From the NCBI RefSeq assembly GCF_019933155.2, contig NZ_CP082944.1, positions 2,358,001 through 2,422,000 of the forward strand: DNA of 64,000 bases, written 5' to 3'. This DNA comes from Metabacillus dongyingensis (GTDB lineage: Bacteria > Bacillota > Bacilli > Bacillales > Bacillaceae). A program made the translations under genes and the position numbers. This document shows, in pieces, positions 32,818 to 40,569 of this stretch (position 1 is its first letter; every line of letters starts with the position of its first letter). The notes below the pieces were generated by a model. That model was not told the origin of the DNA and searched no databases. It saw only the letters and a list, made by a program, of their open reading frames with translations.

Positions 32818-33887
32818 TGAAAGGACTACATGCTCGCCTGGCTATTAGTTTCACTATAACCACCACGTCTGTCTTAATTCTTGCCAGCATAGTTTATGCT
32901 TTGGAAATTCACTATCACTTTAAGATGTTTCAACACGAATCCTCCATGAATCAAAATATGGATCCTTTAAGCAGCCATTTGGAAAGAGCAATGCTGGAAT
33001 CCATCTTTTTTACAGCTGCCGGAGCTATCATCTTAGTGATTATCATTAGTTACTTTGTAGCCAAAAAACTGTCCGACCCTCTCCTTCAGATGCGAAGGGC
33101 GGCAGAAAAAATGACTAAAGGCGATTGGGCAACCCGAATACATATACCTGGTAATGATGAAGTGAGTGAGTTAGGTTCATCACTGAACCTATTAGCATTT
33201 GAACTAGAAAGACAAGAAAAAATACGAAAAAGCATGACAGCCGATATTGCACATGAGCTTCGAACGCCTTTAGCTACCTTAAAGAGCCATATGGAGGCTT
33301 TTGAAGATAGAATTTGGGAACCAACGCCTGAGCGAATTAGGAGTTGTACAGAGGAAATTAATCGTCTCATCCACCTGATTCACGACTTCGAGCAGTTAAA
33401 TACCATTGAGTCACCTGATTTTCGCATGAATTTCCGACAGCATGATTTGAAACAAACAATTGAACACTGTATCGAAACTGTGAGCGGGGCATTCCTTCAA
33501 AAGAATATTAAGTTAGAAACAAAGCTTTCAGGAGGGTTAGATTTCCCCTTCGATGAAGAGAGAATGAAACAAGTATTTTTCAATCTTTTATCCAATTCCT
33601 TAAAATATACTGCATCTGATGGACAAGTCAGTGTTTCGGCTATAGAGGAAAAGAAATCTGTACTTATTGTAGTAGAAGATAACGGCTCCGGAATAAAAAC
33701 AGATTCACAAAGCAAAGTATTTAACCGTTTTTACAGAGAAGATAGTTCGCGGAGCCGTAACACGGGCGGAAGCGGTATCGGGTTAGCAATTGTAAAACGT
33801 TTAGTCGAAGCTCATCATGGTGAAGTATGGATAGAGAGTCAATTAGGAAAAGGAACGTCTGTTTTTGTTCGACTTCCCAAACGCTAG
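32814..33887 (+). CDS. HAMP-domain sensor histidine kinase
   Basis: The 357-residue kinase has two membrane helices (about 8-30 and 62-83) around a small outer domain of about 30 residues, a HAMP domain (about 85-135), His147 in DIAHELRTPLATLKSHM, and an HATPase domain (NLLSNSLKYTASDG, then VEDNGSGI and GGSGIGLAIVKRLVEAHHGE). The short outer domain contains HYHFKMFQHESSMNQNMD, rich in His and Met, a composition fitting copper or silver sensing. ATG 32814 overlaps the regulator stop; ATG 32817 is also possible. A terminator follows. Confidence 0.9.
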   Translation: MMKGLHARLAISFTITTTSVLILASIVYALEIHYHFKMFQHESSMNQNMDPLSSHLERAMLESIFFTAAGAIILVIIISYFVAKKLSDPLLQMRRAAEKMTKGDWATRIHIPGNDEVSELGSSLNLLAFELERQEKIRKSMTADIAHELRTPLATLKSHMEAFEDRIWEPTPERIRSCTEEINRLIHLIHDFEQLNTIESPDFRMNFRQHDLKQTIEHCIETVSGAFLQKNIKLETKLSGGLDFPFDEERMKQVFFNLLSNSLKYTASDGQVSVSAIEEKKSVLIVVEDNGSGIKTDSQSKVFNRFYREDSSRSRNTGGSGIGLAIVKRLVEAHHGEVWIESQLGKGTSVFVRLPKR

Positions 33888-33892
33888 AGGAT

Positions 33893-33920
33893 AAAAGGCA
33901 GGTTAACCTGCCTTTTTCTT
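33893..33920 (+). terminator. Terminator of the two-component operon
   Basis: AAAAGGCAGG and CCTGCCTTTT enclose TTAA; T-rich end. Confidence 0.85.
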
Positions 33921-34121
33921 ATTGGAAGATGAATTCTCTATAACTCGTAATATTCCAAAATGCTTTCCAGAAAATCAAGGTTGTCAGCCTGCCATCTTCA
34001 TAAGTTCTACATAATTGTTGTGTAAACTTGATGTATCGAGAGTTAGTCTGCGAAACCATTACATGCTAATCTCTCCTCATCTGGAAGGTGCTAATACTAA
34101 TAAGGAGAAGTGAAAAAAACA

Positions 34122-34706
34122 ATGAAAAAACAACTATTATTTCTTGGTGTGGCTACTATTATTGGTTTAAGTGGATGCGGTAACATTGCAGACCGTGAAA
34201 ACAATGAAAGCAAAAATAAGGAGCCAAAAGAAGAAGAAACAAACCATTCAGAGATGAACCACTCTAGTACAGGTGAAATCCCCGAAGGGTTAAAAGAAGC
34301 AGCAAATCCTAAATATGAAGTTGGTAGCACTGCAACCATTCAATCGGACCATATGGGTGGCATGAAAGGGGCTGAAGCAACCATTTCCGGTGCTTTTGAT
34401 ACAACTGTCTACGCTGTTTCCTACACCCCTATAACAGGTGGCGATCCTGTAAAAAATCATAAATGGGTCATACACGAGGAGATAAAAGATGCCGGTGATA
34501 CCCTTCTAAAACCTGGGGATGAAGCCGATTTAAATGCCGACCATATGAAAGGGATGAAAGGGGCCAAAGCAACCATTGATACTGCTGAACAGACTACCGT
34601 TTACATGGTCGATTTCACCCCAACTACTGGTGGAGAGCCAGTGAAAAATCACAAATGGGTAACAGAAAGTGAACTTTCGAGTGCAGGAAATCACAGTGGT
34701 CACTGA
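34122..34706 (+). CDS. ydhK: DUF1541 lipoprotein (YdhK/CopL-like)
   Basis: The 194-residue lipoprotein has a signal peptide ending in lipobox LSGC (Cys19), a charged His-rich linker (EEETNHSEMNHSS) and two tandem DUF1541 domains. Each carries DHMxGMKGAxATI and VKNHKWV (HMGGMKGAEATISGA; HMKGMKGAKATIDTA). The H-x-x-x-M motifs fit metal binding, and S. aureus CopL of this family is a copper-binding surface lipoprotein. The start is uncertain: GTG 34110 is two bases from GGAG, ATG 34122 is 14 bases away. It lies 220 bp after a two-component operon that may control it. Confidence 0.82.
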   Translation: MKKQLLFLGVATIIGLSGCGNIADRENNESKNKEPKEEETNHSEMNHSSTGEIPEGLKEAANPKYEVGSTATIQSDHMGGMKGAEATISGAFDTTVYAVSYTPITGGDPVKNHKWVIHEEIKDAGDTLLKPGDEADLNADHMKGMKGAKATIDTAEQTTVYMVDFTPTTGGEPVKNHKWVTESELSSAGNHSGH

Positions 34707-34734
34707 CCAATTGCGTTACTCAAAACCAAAACAA

Positions 34735-34770
34735 AAAAGGAGTAAGAAAGATCTCTTACTCCTTTTCCCA
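34735..34770 (+). terminator. Terminator of the DUF1541 gene
   Basis: AAAAGGAGTAAGA and TCTTACTCCTTTT are perfect 13-bp arms. Confidence 0.85.
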
Positions 34771-34940
34771 CTTCATCCAGCTACTAAATTTCTGCAATCT
34801 TCCGCACATCTTTTTCTACCTTCAGATGTTCGTTCAACTATTATCTCTCTTTCAAACTGCGCAAAAGAACCTACAACATTTAATAATAAAGATTGTAGGG
34901 GGTTTGCTGTTTCATTGACCTTAAAAGATAAATTATCTTT

Positions 34941-34978
34941 AAAAGAGCACTGATCATATTGTGATCTCGCTCTTTTTT
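34941..34978 (+). terminator. Hairpin terminator
   Basis: AAAAGAGC with GCTCTTTT, and an upper stem GATCA/TGATC, followed by TT. The sequence between 34771 and 34940 shows no credible gene. Confidence 0.6.
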
Positions 34979-35003
34979 GTTGTATCAGCAGCTAAACTTT
35001 GTT

Positions 35004-35207
35004 TTAGAATCTTCCGCCCATACCTTTTTGAGAGAATTGTACTAATCTCTTCGTAATTTCTCCGCCAACTGAACCATTAGCGCGTGACGTTGTCTCTGCA
35101 CCTAGGTTAACACCAAACTCCTGAGCAATTTCATACTTCATTTGATCAATAGCCTGCTGCGCTCCAGGTACTTATAAGTCATTACGATTGCTGTTTCTTC
35201 CAGCCAT
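35004..35207 (-). pseudogene. Alpha/beta-type small acid-soluble spore protein with in-frame stop
   Basis: The minus strand encodes MAGRNSNRNDL, then TAA (35172-35174), then [40 protein letters not shown] and [15 protein letters not shown]. This is a typical 67-residue DNA-coating spore protein, with the GPR protease site [10 protein letters not shown] and the [17 protein letters not shown] signature. The stop replaces a leucine codon in the usual LLVPGA, so a single TTA to TAA change inactivates it. The ribosome site AAGGAG is intact. Either a recent inactivation or a base error. Confidence 0.85.
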
Positions 35208-35249
35208 CTGATCCAACTCCTTAAAGTTATATTCACTTTCCTGACCACA

Positions 35250-35363
35250 ATGATTAGTGTAGCAAGTATAGGAGTTTCTGCAATAACCTTTTCATTTTTC
35301 ATTACTGGACTATTTTTTTCAGTAGCTTATTTATACAAAGAAGAGTTATCTAGAAAAATATAA
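35250..35363 (+). CDS. Possible 37-aa membrane peptide or gene remnant
   Basis: ATG 35250 starts MISVASIGVSAITFSFFITG and the product continues as one membrane helix with a charged tail KEELSRKI. No ribosome site precedes it, so it may be the end of a lost gene. Confidence 0.25.
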   Translation: MISVASIGVSAITFSFFITGLFFSVAYLYKEELSRKI

Positions 35364-35542
35364 TGAGGCTATCAAAACGAAACAAACTAGAAAAGGCCAA
35401 TTCAGGTCTTTTTTATTTGTAATTAATCCGTAGTGCACGTATTCACAAAACATACTAAAAAAAATGAAATTGCGAGAAAAATAACTGATAGAATAACAAA
35501 TACAACATAACTAATAGTTCAATACATTGAGGTGACGTCACA

Positions 35543-36094
35543 GTGCAAGAAGAATTGGTTCAGATTTTAGAAAACTACTCTTCTATGGCAATTACTATAA
35601 GTATCCTTATAAACATTATTGTTTCTATTGCAGGTGTAGTGCCAAGTGTGTTTGTCACTGCTGCTAACCTTACTTTTTTTGGATTTTGGCAAGGAACATT
35701 ACTATCTTTTATTGGTGAAACATTAGGTGCTTTAATTGCTTTTTATTTATACCGCAAAGGATTTAAAAGGTTATCCCATGAAAAGTTAAAAGAGTATCCA
35801 CGTGTAAACTCTCTTATGCATATTGAAGGCTTTGATGCATTTTTACTGATTTTATCATTACGAATTATGCCTTTTATTCCATCTGGAATTGTTACCTTTT
35901 TCTCAGCAATTGGAAGTGTTTCTGTCATAGTTTTTTTCCTTGGGAGCACAATAGGTAAATTACCGGCATTGCTTATGGAGTCATATGCTGTTTATCAAGT
36001 CACAACAGTAAGTGTTCAAGGGAAAATAATCATGAGTTTAGCTGCCTGTTATGGGGTTTTTATTTGCTATAAAAACATAAAGAAAAAGAAGTGA
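35543..36094 (+). CDS. TVP38/TMEM64 (VTT domain) membrane protein
   Basis: The 183-residue protein has about five membrane helices. The VTT-domain region GVVPSVFVTAANLTFFGFWQ, GTLLSFIGETLGALIAFYLY and SLRIMPFIPSGIVTFFSAIG places it in the TVP38/DedA-like superfamily, which includes lipid scramblases and flippases. GTG 35543 lies seven bases after GAGGTGA. It stands alone. Confidence 0.82.
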   Translation: MQEELVQILENYSSMAITISILINIIVSIAGVVPSVFVTAANLTFFGFWQGTLLSFIGETLGALIAFYLYRKGFKRLSHEKLKEYPRVNSLMHIEGFDAFLLILSLRIMPFIPSGIVTFFSAIGSVSVIVFFLGSTIGKLPALLMESYAVYQVTTVSVQGKIIMSLAACYGVFICYKNIKKKK

Positions 36095-36110
36095 GGACCT
36101 ATAAAAAGAA

Positions 36111-36427
36111 GAGAACCCACTAAAGCAATTAGAATACGAATATGTTTTTCATGTGGGATTTACTGGAAGATGTTTTTTTAGAAAAGGCCAGGGGAGAACT
36201 GGTACTCATCATTTACATATTTATGAATATAAGAGTGAGTTCTGGATTAATAATATTTTTTTTCGAAATTACTTAATAGACAATTCAGATATAAAGCTTC
36301 AATATAATGAATTAAAAAGGATTTATCTGTGCGTTATAAATGCGATCGAGTTGGATATACAAATGCAAAAGCTCCATTTATAACTAATGTAATTTCACTT
36401 GCCAAAGAAACTTACAATAATGGATGA
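36111..36427 (+). pseudogene. GrpB family (UPF0157) remnant
   Basis: A frame from about 36111 reads EYEYVFHVGFTGRCFFRKGQ, GTHHLHIYEYKSEFWINNIF and FRNYLIDNSDIKLQYNELK. After a frameshift near 36320 it continues DLSVRYKCDRVGYTNAKAPF and ITNVISLAKETYNNG. These are the second half of GrpB-type nucleotidyltransferase-fold proteins (R-K-G...T-H-H-L-H, F-R-D-Y-L). The first half is missing. Confidence 0.65.
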
Positions 36428-36440
36428 GCTTGTTGAATTT

Positions 36441-36490
36441 AACTTATTCCACAATCGGGGGCAATTGTTGAAAATCCAATTGCCCTCATT
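36441..36490. repeat. Family I repeat with compensated inner hairpin
   Basis: CTTATTCCACAATCGGGGGC, AATTG, then CAATTGCCC: GGGCAATTG and CAATTGCCC are perfect 9-bp arms. Here both arms differ from the usual GGCGAT/ATCGCC in a compensating manner. Confidence 0.65.
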
Positions 36491-36529
36491 CGTTTTAAAG
36501 GAAATTCTTTTATAATACTTACGCCTAGG

Positions 36530-36748
36530 TGAAAATATTCTCATGAAAAAATTTTGATAATGCTACTGCTGTTTGTCGGATTATTCTCTTCTTATTCAAA
36601 TGTATAGGCTAATATAAAATTACAAAAGTGTTGGATCAGCCAAAAAAGAACTGAAGGTGAGTCGAATTGGATGTGGGGTTTTATAAAAGATTGAAACCAA
36701 AGATTATGTTATTCCGTTAAAGGTGGCGTTTGTGGAAAAAGACGTAAG
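36530..36748. other. Decayed intergenic stretch
   Basis: A signal-peptide-like piece (ILIMLLLFVGLFSSYSNV, about 36550-36609) ends at a stop. A degenerate family I repeat lies at about 36712-36735. No gene is supported. A further possible repeat piece is at 36867-36885. Confidence 0.3.
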
Positions 36749-36790
36749 AGGGTGATAGATATTAGACATGTCTAATATTTATCACCCTTT
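36749..36790. terminator. Hairpin terminator with GACATGTC loop
   Basis: GGGTGATA and TATCACCC form the base (one bulge each), and ATATTAGACATGTCTAATAT forms a palindromic top, followed by TTTATTTTT. Confidence 0.65.
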
Positions 36791-37016
36791 ATTTTTAATG
36801 AATTTTTACAAATTATGTCTTGATATTGAAACCTTGCAACAGCTTTCTTTTTAGTCAGCTCTGTTGATAATCGGGCAGTAATCAGATGAAGAAACCTTGA
36901 TAAATCAAGATTTTTTGAAGTGCACGCATAAGTTGCGCGTGATGCGCTTATTACTATCTTTACTTTGCATAATTTATCTTATAATACTAGTAGTAAGAAA
37001 GGGCGATGAAAAGATT

Positions 37017-37469
37017 ATGATTTTTAGCGAACGATTAAAACAAGAACGAGAAAAAAGAAATTGGTCTCAAAATGATCTTGCAGAGAAAATTCATGTGAGC
37101 CGCCAATCAGTGTCCAAGTGGGAAACAGGAAAAAATTATCCAAGCATTGAGGTAATCATTCAATTGAGTGATTTATTTGGTATTTCAATCGATGAATTAT
37201 TAAGGAGTGACGATGAATTGAAAGAAAAAATAATTCGAGATAGTAAGCAGTTAGAGTATCCAAAGTGGAAAGTGTTTTTTGATTGTATGTTCGTGCTAGG
37301 GGCATTTTTGTTAGTGTCTAAATTCATTATATTTGCTCTAAATAAATTTGTTGGAACTGAAATTACAATTTTGAAAGATATCGGAATTGCAGCGAGTTTT
37401 TTACCATTTTCATTGATGGTTATTGGTGGTATTGGATCTGATTCTTTGAAGAAGAAATATGTAGATTAA
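37017..37469 (+). CDS. Xre-family regulator with two membrane helices
   Basis: The 150-residue protein has an N-terminal Cro/C1 helix-turn-helix (RLKQEREKRNWSQNDLAEKI, then SRQSVSKWETGKNYPSIEVI and LFGISIDELL) and two C-terminal membrane helices (about 83-103 and 113-137). ATG 37017 follows AAAGGGCGATG. A TATAAT hexamer lies about 40 bp upstream (near 36979). Membrane-bound Xre regulators of this layout are common in Bacillus; their signals are unknown. Confidence 0.82.
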   Translation: MIFSERLKQEREKRNWSQNDLAEKIHVSRQSVSKWETGKNYPSIEVIIQLSDLFGISIDELLRSDDELKEKIIRDSKQLEYPKWKVFFDCMFVLGAFLLVSKFIIFALNKFVGTEITILKDIGIAASFLPFSLMVIGGIGSDSLKKKYVD

Positions 37470-37477
37470 AGCTGGAA

Positions 37478-37516
37478 AGTCGGGTGAAGGGAAATCTTGC
37501 CTCGCCTTTCTTTTTG
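37478..37516 (+). terminator. Probable terminator of the Xre gene
   Basis: GAAAG...CTTTC arms with an imperfect GC-rich middle (CGGGTGAAGG against CCTCGCC), followed by TTTTT. Confidence 0.5.
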
Positions 37517-37587
37517 TGTTAGAAAAATGAACCTTTTTATAATTGAATTACGTATTATAAATAATTCAATTATAACGGGGGGGTAAA

Positions 37588-37902
37588 ATGAAGAAGTACA
37601 TTTTTTTTGTCTTAGTAACATTGGTAATTGAGTCTTTATTAATTACTGGGACAATAGTTATATGGGATACTCGTTTTCCAGAAACAATGTTCTTCGGTTC
37701 CTGTTTATTCATTTTTATTGCTTTTCTAATAAGTTCTTCAGGGGATTTCTTATCTAACTACTCTGAATACTCCGTTTTCGGGGCGATGGCAGGAAGTTAT
37801 CAACTCAAGCGTGAAGAACCTTATTTGATTATAAGTCCATTTTTAGTTGGTTCTATTTTGTTTTTCATCAGCTATTTTATAATATATTATTTTATTTATT
37901 GA
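37588..37902 (+). CDS. Small membrane protein, 104 aa
   Basis: The product has three predicted membrane helices (about 4-26, 35-52 and 80-103) and a polar loop with SGDFLSNYSEYSVFGAMAGS. ATG 37588 follows GGGGGG. The family was not recognised, although the loop pattern recalls small Bacillus membrane proteins of unknown function. It stands alone. Confidence 0.55.
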   Translation: MKKYIFFVLVTLVIESLLITGTIVIWDTRFPETMFFGSCLFIFIAFLISSSGDFLSNYSEYSVFGAMAGSYQLKREEPYLIISPFLVGSILFFISYFIIYYFIY

Positions 37903-37945
37903 ATGTTTTCCATCAAATCGATGCACTTGAATTCGTAGTGTGTTA

Positions 37946-38013
37946 CTCCATTAATAGGGGCGACTGCTTAAAGTGTCGCCTCTTCTTCTTGAAGTGAAGG
38001 GCAAGTTAATTGA
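37946..38013. repeat. Family I/II composite repeat
   Basis: CCATTAATAGGGGCGACTGC, then GTGTCGCCTCTTCTTCTTGA and AGGGCAAGTTAATTGAAGAA. The inner arms GGCGAC and GTCGCC pair perfectly. Confidence 0.65.
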
Positions 38014-38140
38014 AGAAGAAGTATGACTCGGATTGAATTATATTTTATGTAATGTCATTATTAAATTAAAGTCACCTAACGTATATTCATATATTAATTA
38101 ATGAAGGCTTTAATTAAGTAACTAAAGGAGATGATTTTTA

Positions 38141-38539
38141 ATGGGAAAAGTTACACCATTTTTAATGTTTCAAGATGGTAAAGCAGAAGAAGCGATGAAT
38201 TATTACATATCAATCATTGATGATTCAGAAATTACGAGTATTGTTCGCTATGGAGCGAATGAAGCTGGAGACGAAGGAACTGTAAAGCAGGGTGCTTTTT
38301 CCTTAAAAGGGCAAGAATTTATGTGCATTGACAGTAATCTGAAGCATCAGTTTTCCTTTACTCCTTCATTCTCAATTTTTATTACTTGTGATACTGAAGA
38401 AGAAATAAACAACCTTTATCAGAAACTTATCGAAGGTGGACAGGCACTTATGCCAATTGGTGATTATGGTTTTAGTCAAAGGTTTGGTTGGCTAAATGAT
38501 CGGTTTGGAGTATCGTGGCAACTAAATCTTCCTTCGTGA
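38141..38539 (+). CDS. PhnB-like VOC family protein
   Basis: The 132-residue protein belongs to the YjdN/PhnB group (Pfam 3-dmu-9_3-mt). It begins VTPFLMFQDGKAEEAMNYYI, has GTVKQGAFSLKGQEFMCIDS and ends GWLNDRFGVSWQLNLPS, all typical. Despite the Pfam name these are not methyltransferases; they carry a VOC fold of unknown function. ATG 38141 follows AAAGGAGATG. Confidence 0.85.
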   Translation: MGKVTPFLMFQDGKAEEAMNYYISIIDDSEITSIVRYGANEAGDEGTVKQGAFSLKGQEFMCIDSNLKHQFSFTPSFSIFITCDTEEEINNLYQKLIEGGQALMPIGDYGFSQRFGWLNDRFGVSWQLNLPS

Positions 38540-38639
38540 AAGTCTTACCTGTAATCATTAAATAAATACTGCATTAAAATCAACTAGGTATTACTTCATC
38601 AGGGGTAATACCTTCTTTTATATTAAAGAGCTTAATTAG

Positions 38640-38700
38640 TTTTGATTTTGTAAGTAATGTACTTAAACTAATAGGTGGGTTAGTTAAAGAAGAATTGTGA
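38640..38700. repeat. Dispersed repeat, family II
   Basis: TTTTGTAAGTAATGTACTTA, AACTAATAGGTGGGTTAGTT and AAAGAAG: ACTAA and TTAGT arms are clear. 38540-38825 holds no supported gene. Confidence 0.5.
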
Positions 38701-38825
38701 GTTGAGTGAAACAATTTTAAGGGTGGTGCTCCAGGAGGATCTTGAACAATGTGGCGCTCTTTTACAAAAAAAGTCTGAAACATGTGCAATGCTCCGTTCG
38801 TATATATAATAAAGGGGTGTTAGAC

Positions 38826-39341
38826 ATGGATAAATGCGTATACTTCACTGATCAATTTTTTTCTTCCGGCAGAACTGATATTTATAATGAATCACAAGAA
38901 AAGCTTGGAAAACTCGATTTGAAAAGTGCATTCACTTCAAGTGTGAGTGTGGAGAATGAAAAAGGCGAAGTCATTGTTGAAGGCAGCTTTCCGTTTTTAT
39001 CTGGCAAATGGACAATTAAACAGCCGAATGGGAAGGAATTGGGCGAGATAAAAGCTTCATTTTCATTCTTCGCTAAGCGTTATAATTATACAACAAATTG
39101 CGGCAGATTTGAGATTGAGTCACCAGCTTTCTCAAAAGAATACACTATACTCGATGGGAATAAAGCAACAGTGGCGACATTCAAAAAAGTAAGTGGAATT
39201 TTTCAAGCAGCTGCGTACGAACTGAGGAATTATTCGGATTTTTTTCTTACTGAAGAATTGATAGCTGTTGTCATGGGCGTCAATGCAATTGAAAAACGCA
39301 GAAGTTCAAGTGACGGCGGAGGAGCAGGAGCATCTACATAA
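38826..39341 (+). CDS. Tubby C-terminal-like (LURP-one-related) protein
   Basis: The 171-residue protein is beta-strand rich (VYFTDQFFSSGRTDIYNESQ, then EKLGKLDLKSAFTSSVSV and GKWTIKQPNGKELGEIKASF) and follows the pattern of small Bacillus proteins with the tubby-like barrel. The tail is Ser/Gly-rich (RSSSDGGGAGAST). ATG 38826 follows AAAGGGGTG. Related proteins are thought to bind membranes or act as scramblase-like proteins; function here is unknown. Confidence 0.6.
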   Translation: MDKCVYFTDQFFSSGRTDIYNESQEKLGKLDLKSAFTSSVSVENEKGEVIVEGSFPFLSGKWTIKQPNGKELGEIKASFSFFAKRYNYTTNCGRFEIESPAFSKEYTILDGNKATVATFKKVSGIFQAAAYELRNYSDFFLTEELIAVVMGVNAIEKRRSSSDGGGAGAST

Positions 39342-39463
39342 TTTAAATAGATAAACTTATCCTTTTTCTGGGTACCTATTTACAGTTAAGCTCTTGATTT
39401 TAAGCAGCAAAAAGAATTTAATGCTAAAGAACAGTGGATTTCGGTGCAGAAAGGAAACCTTAA

Positions 39464-40288
39464 ATGTCCTATAGCTTAATTTTAGAAGTTGACTTAGCAG
39501 AATTGAATAATAATCAGAAGGGGACATTCTTTTCTAAGGTAAGTAAATTCATATCTACCGAAGATTTCGAATTATTTAGGAGAGCTGTTAGTAACAAAAC
39601 TAAAGTTTATAAAGTATTTGATACTGAATATAACAAGATTATCCACATAAAGAAAATAATTAAACTACTGAATGAAGATACAACAAAATTTACTATCTAT
39701 CAGAAAACTGAGGATAAAAAGAATATAATTAGTCTCCTTGAACTTGAAAATATAATAGATGAGTTTAAGGTTATCCATCAGCTCCCTTATTTTAAATATC
39801 ATCCTCACGTATATGAAAGTGGATGTATATCTTTCTATAAAGATATATGCGAGGTATGTAACCAAGAAAGTTCTTTCTTTAATGAGGGCTGTTATGGAGA
39901 AAGTGACTTAGAAGTCATATGTGTTCAATGCATTGCATCTGGGAAAGCAGGGGAGGAATATGATGTATCTTTCAATTATCAATATCCAATCTCTTTTAAA
40001 GATGATAATAAAGTTGAGGAACTTCATTTAAGAACTCCTTCAATTCTATCGTGGCAAGAAATACCCTGGTTAGAACACTGTAATGACTTTTGTGCCTATA
40101 TAGGAATAGTAGATTGGGAAAGAGTTAGTCACCTCGAGCCAGAGATCCACAATGATTTAACAATAGAAGCAACAAAGTATAATCTGGAGCAGGGTGACCT
40201 TAAAAATGCCTTGAATTCTTATATTGTTGGACATTTATTTAAATGTCTTCATTGTGGTAAGCACAGATTAACATCAGATTTATCTTAA
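39464..40288 (+). CDS. CbrC family (UPF0167) protein
   Basis: The 274-residue protein has an N-terminal alpha/beta part (1-105) not found in the short family members. It is followed by a CbrC domain: LPYFKYHPHVYESGCI, a Cys pair CEVC, then ICVQCIASGKAGEEYD and SWQEIPWLEHCNDFCAYIG, with a last pair CLHCGKH. The Cys pairs suggest zinc ribbons. E. coli CbrC is linked to colicin E2 tolerance, but the biochemical role is unknown. ATG 39464 follows AAAGGAAACC. Confidence 0.75.
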   Translation: MSYSLILEVDLAELNNNQKGTFFSKVSKFISTEDFELFRRAVSNKTKVYKVFDTEYNKIIHIKKIIKLLNEDTTKFTIYQKTEDKKNIISLLELENIIDEFKVIHQLPYFKYHPHVYESGCISFYKDICEVCNQESSFFNEGCYGESDLEVICVQCIASGKAGEEYDVSFNYQYPISFKDDNKVEELHLRTPSILSWQEIPWLEHCNDFCAYIGIVDWERVSHLEPEIHNDLTIEATKYNLEQGDLKNALNSYIVGHLFKCLHCGKHRLTSDLS

Positions 40289-40299
40289 TATTGAAGTTT

Positions 40300-40345
40300 G
40301 CGAAGAAATGTACTTAAATTATCGCTGGCGATTGCGGCGCATAGT
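40300..40345. repeat. Family II repeat merging into a degenerate family I core
   Basis: TTTGCGAAGAAATGTACTTA, AATTATCGC, then TGGCGATTGCGGCGCATAGT. This is the last dispersed repeat seen in the window. Confidence 0.4.
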
Positions 40346-40368
40346 ACTTTTGTTAATTAATCTTTAAT

Positions 40369-40418
40369 AAAGGGAAACACACTTTGGACATGTCTAATTT
40401 GTGTTTCCCTTTTTTTAT
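40369..40418. terminator. Hairpin terminator with GGACATGTC loop
   Basis: AAAGGGAAACACA (40369-40381) and TGTGTTTCCCTTT (40400-40412) are perfect 13-bp arms around a loop containing GGACATGTCTAA, followed by a T-run. Confidence 0.8.
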
Positions 40419-40569
40419 ACTTGCACAAATTCCTCAAATATTAATTTTCTGTTTGTTGCTGAAATACCTTAAAATAATTATTTTAATTAAGTTTTTTAAG
40501 TTTTTTCTGGCTTTTTGGATATCGATCTATATATAATAGATTTAGAAGATTTTAAAGGAGCTCTAGACT

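Noticed and set aside
34669..34953. Plus-strand frame after the DUF1541 gene
   Set aside because: It reads through a perfect terminator hairpin and has no family features or ribosome site.
38580..38789. Minus-strand 69-codon frame
   Set aside because: Its first part overlaps a repeat and lacks a ribosome site. The tail (LFNIKEGITPDEVIPS) has some coding character, but not enough for a call.
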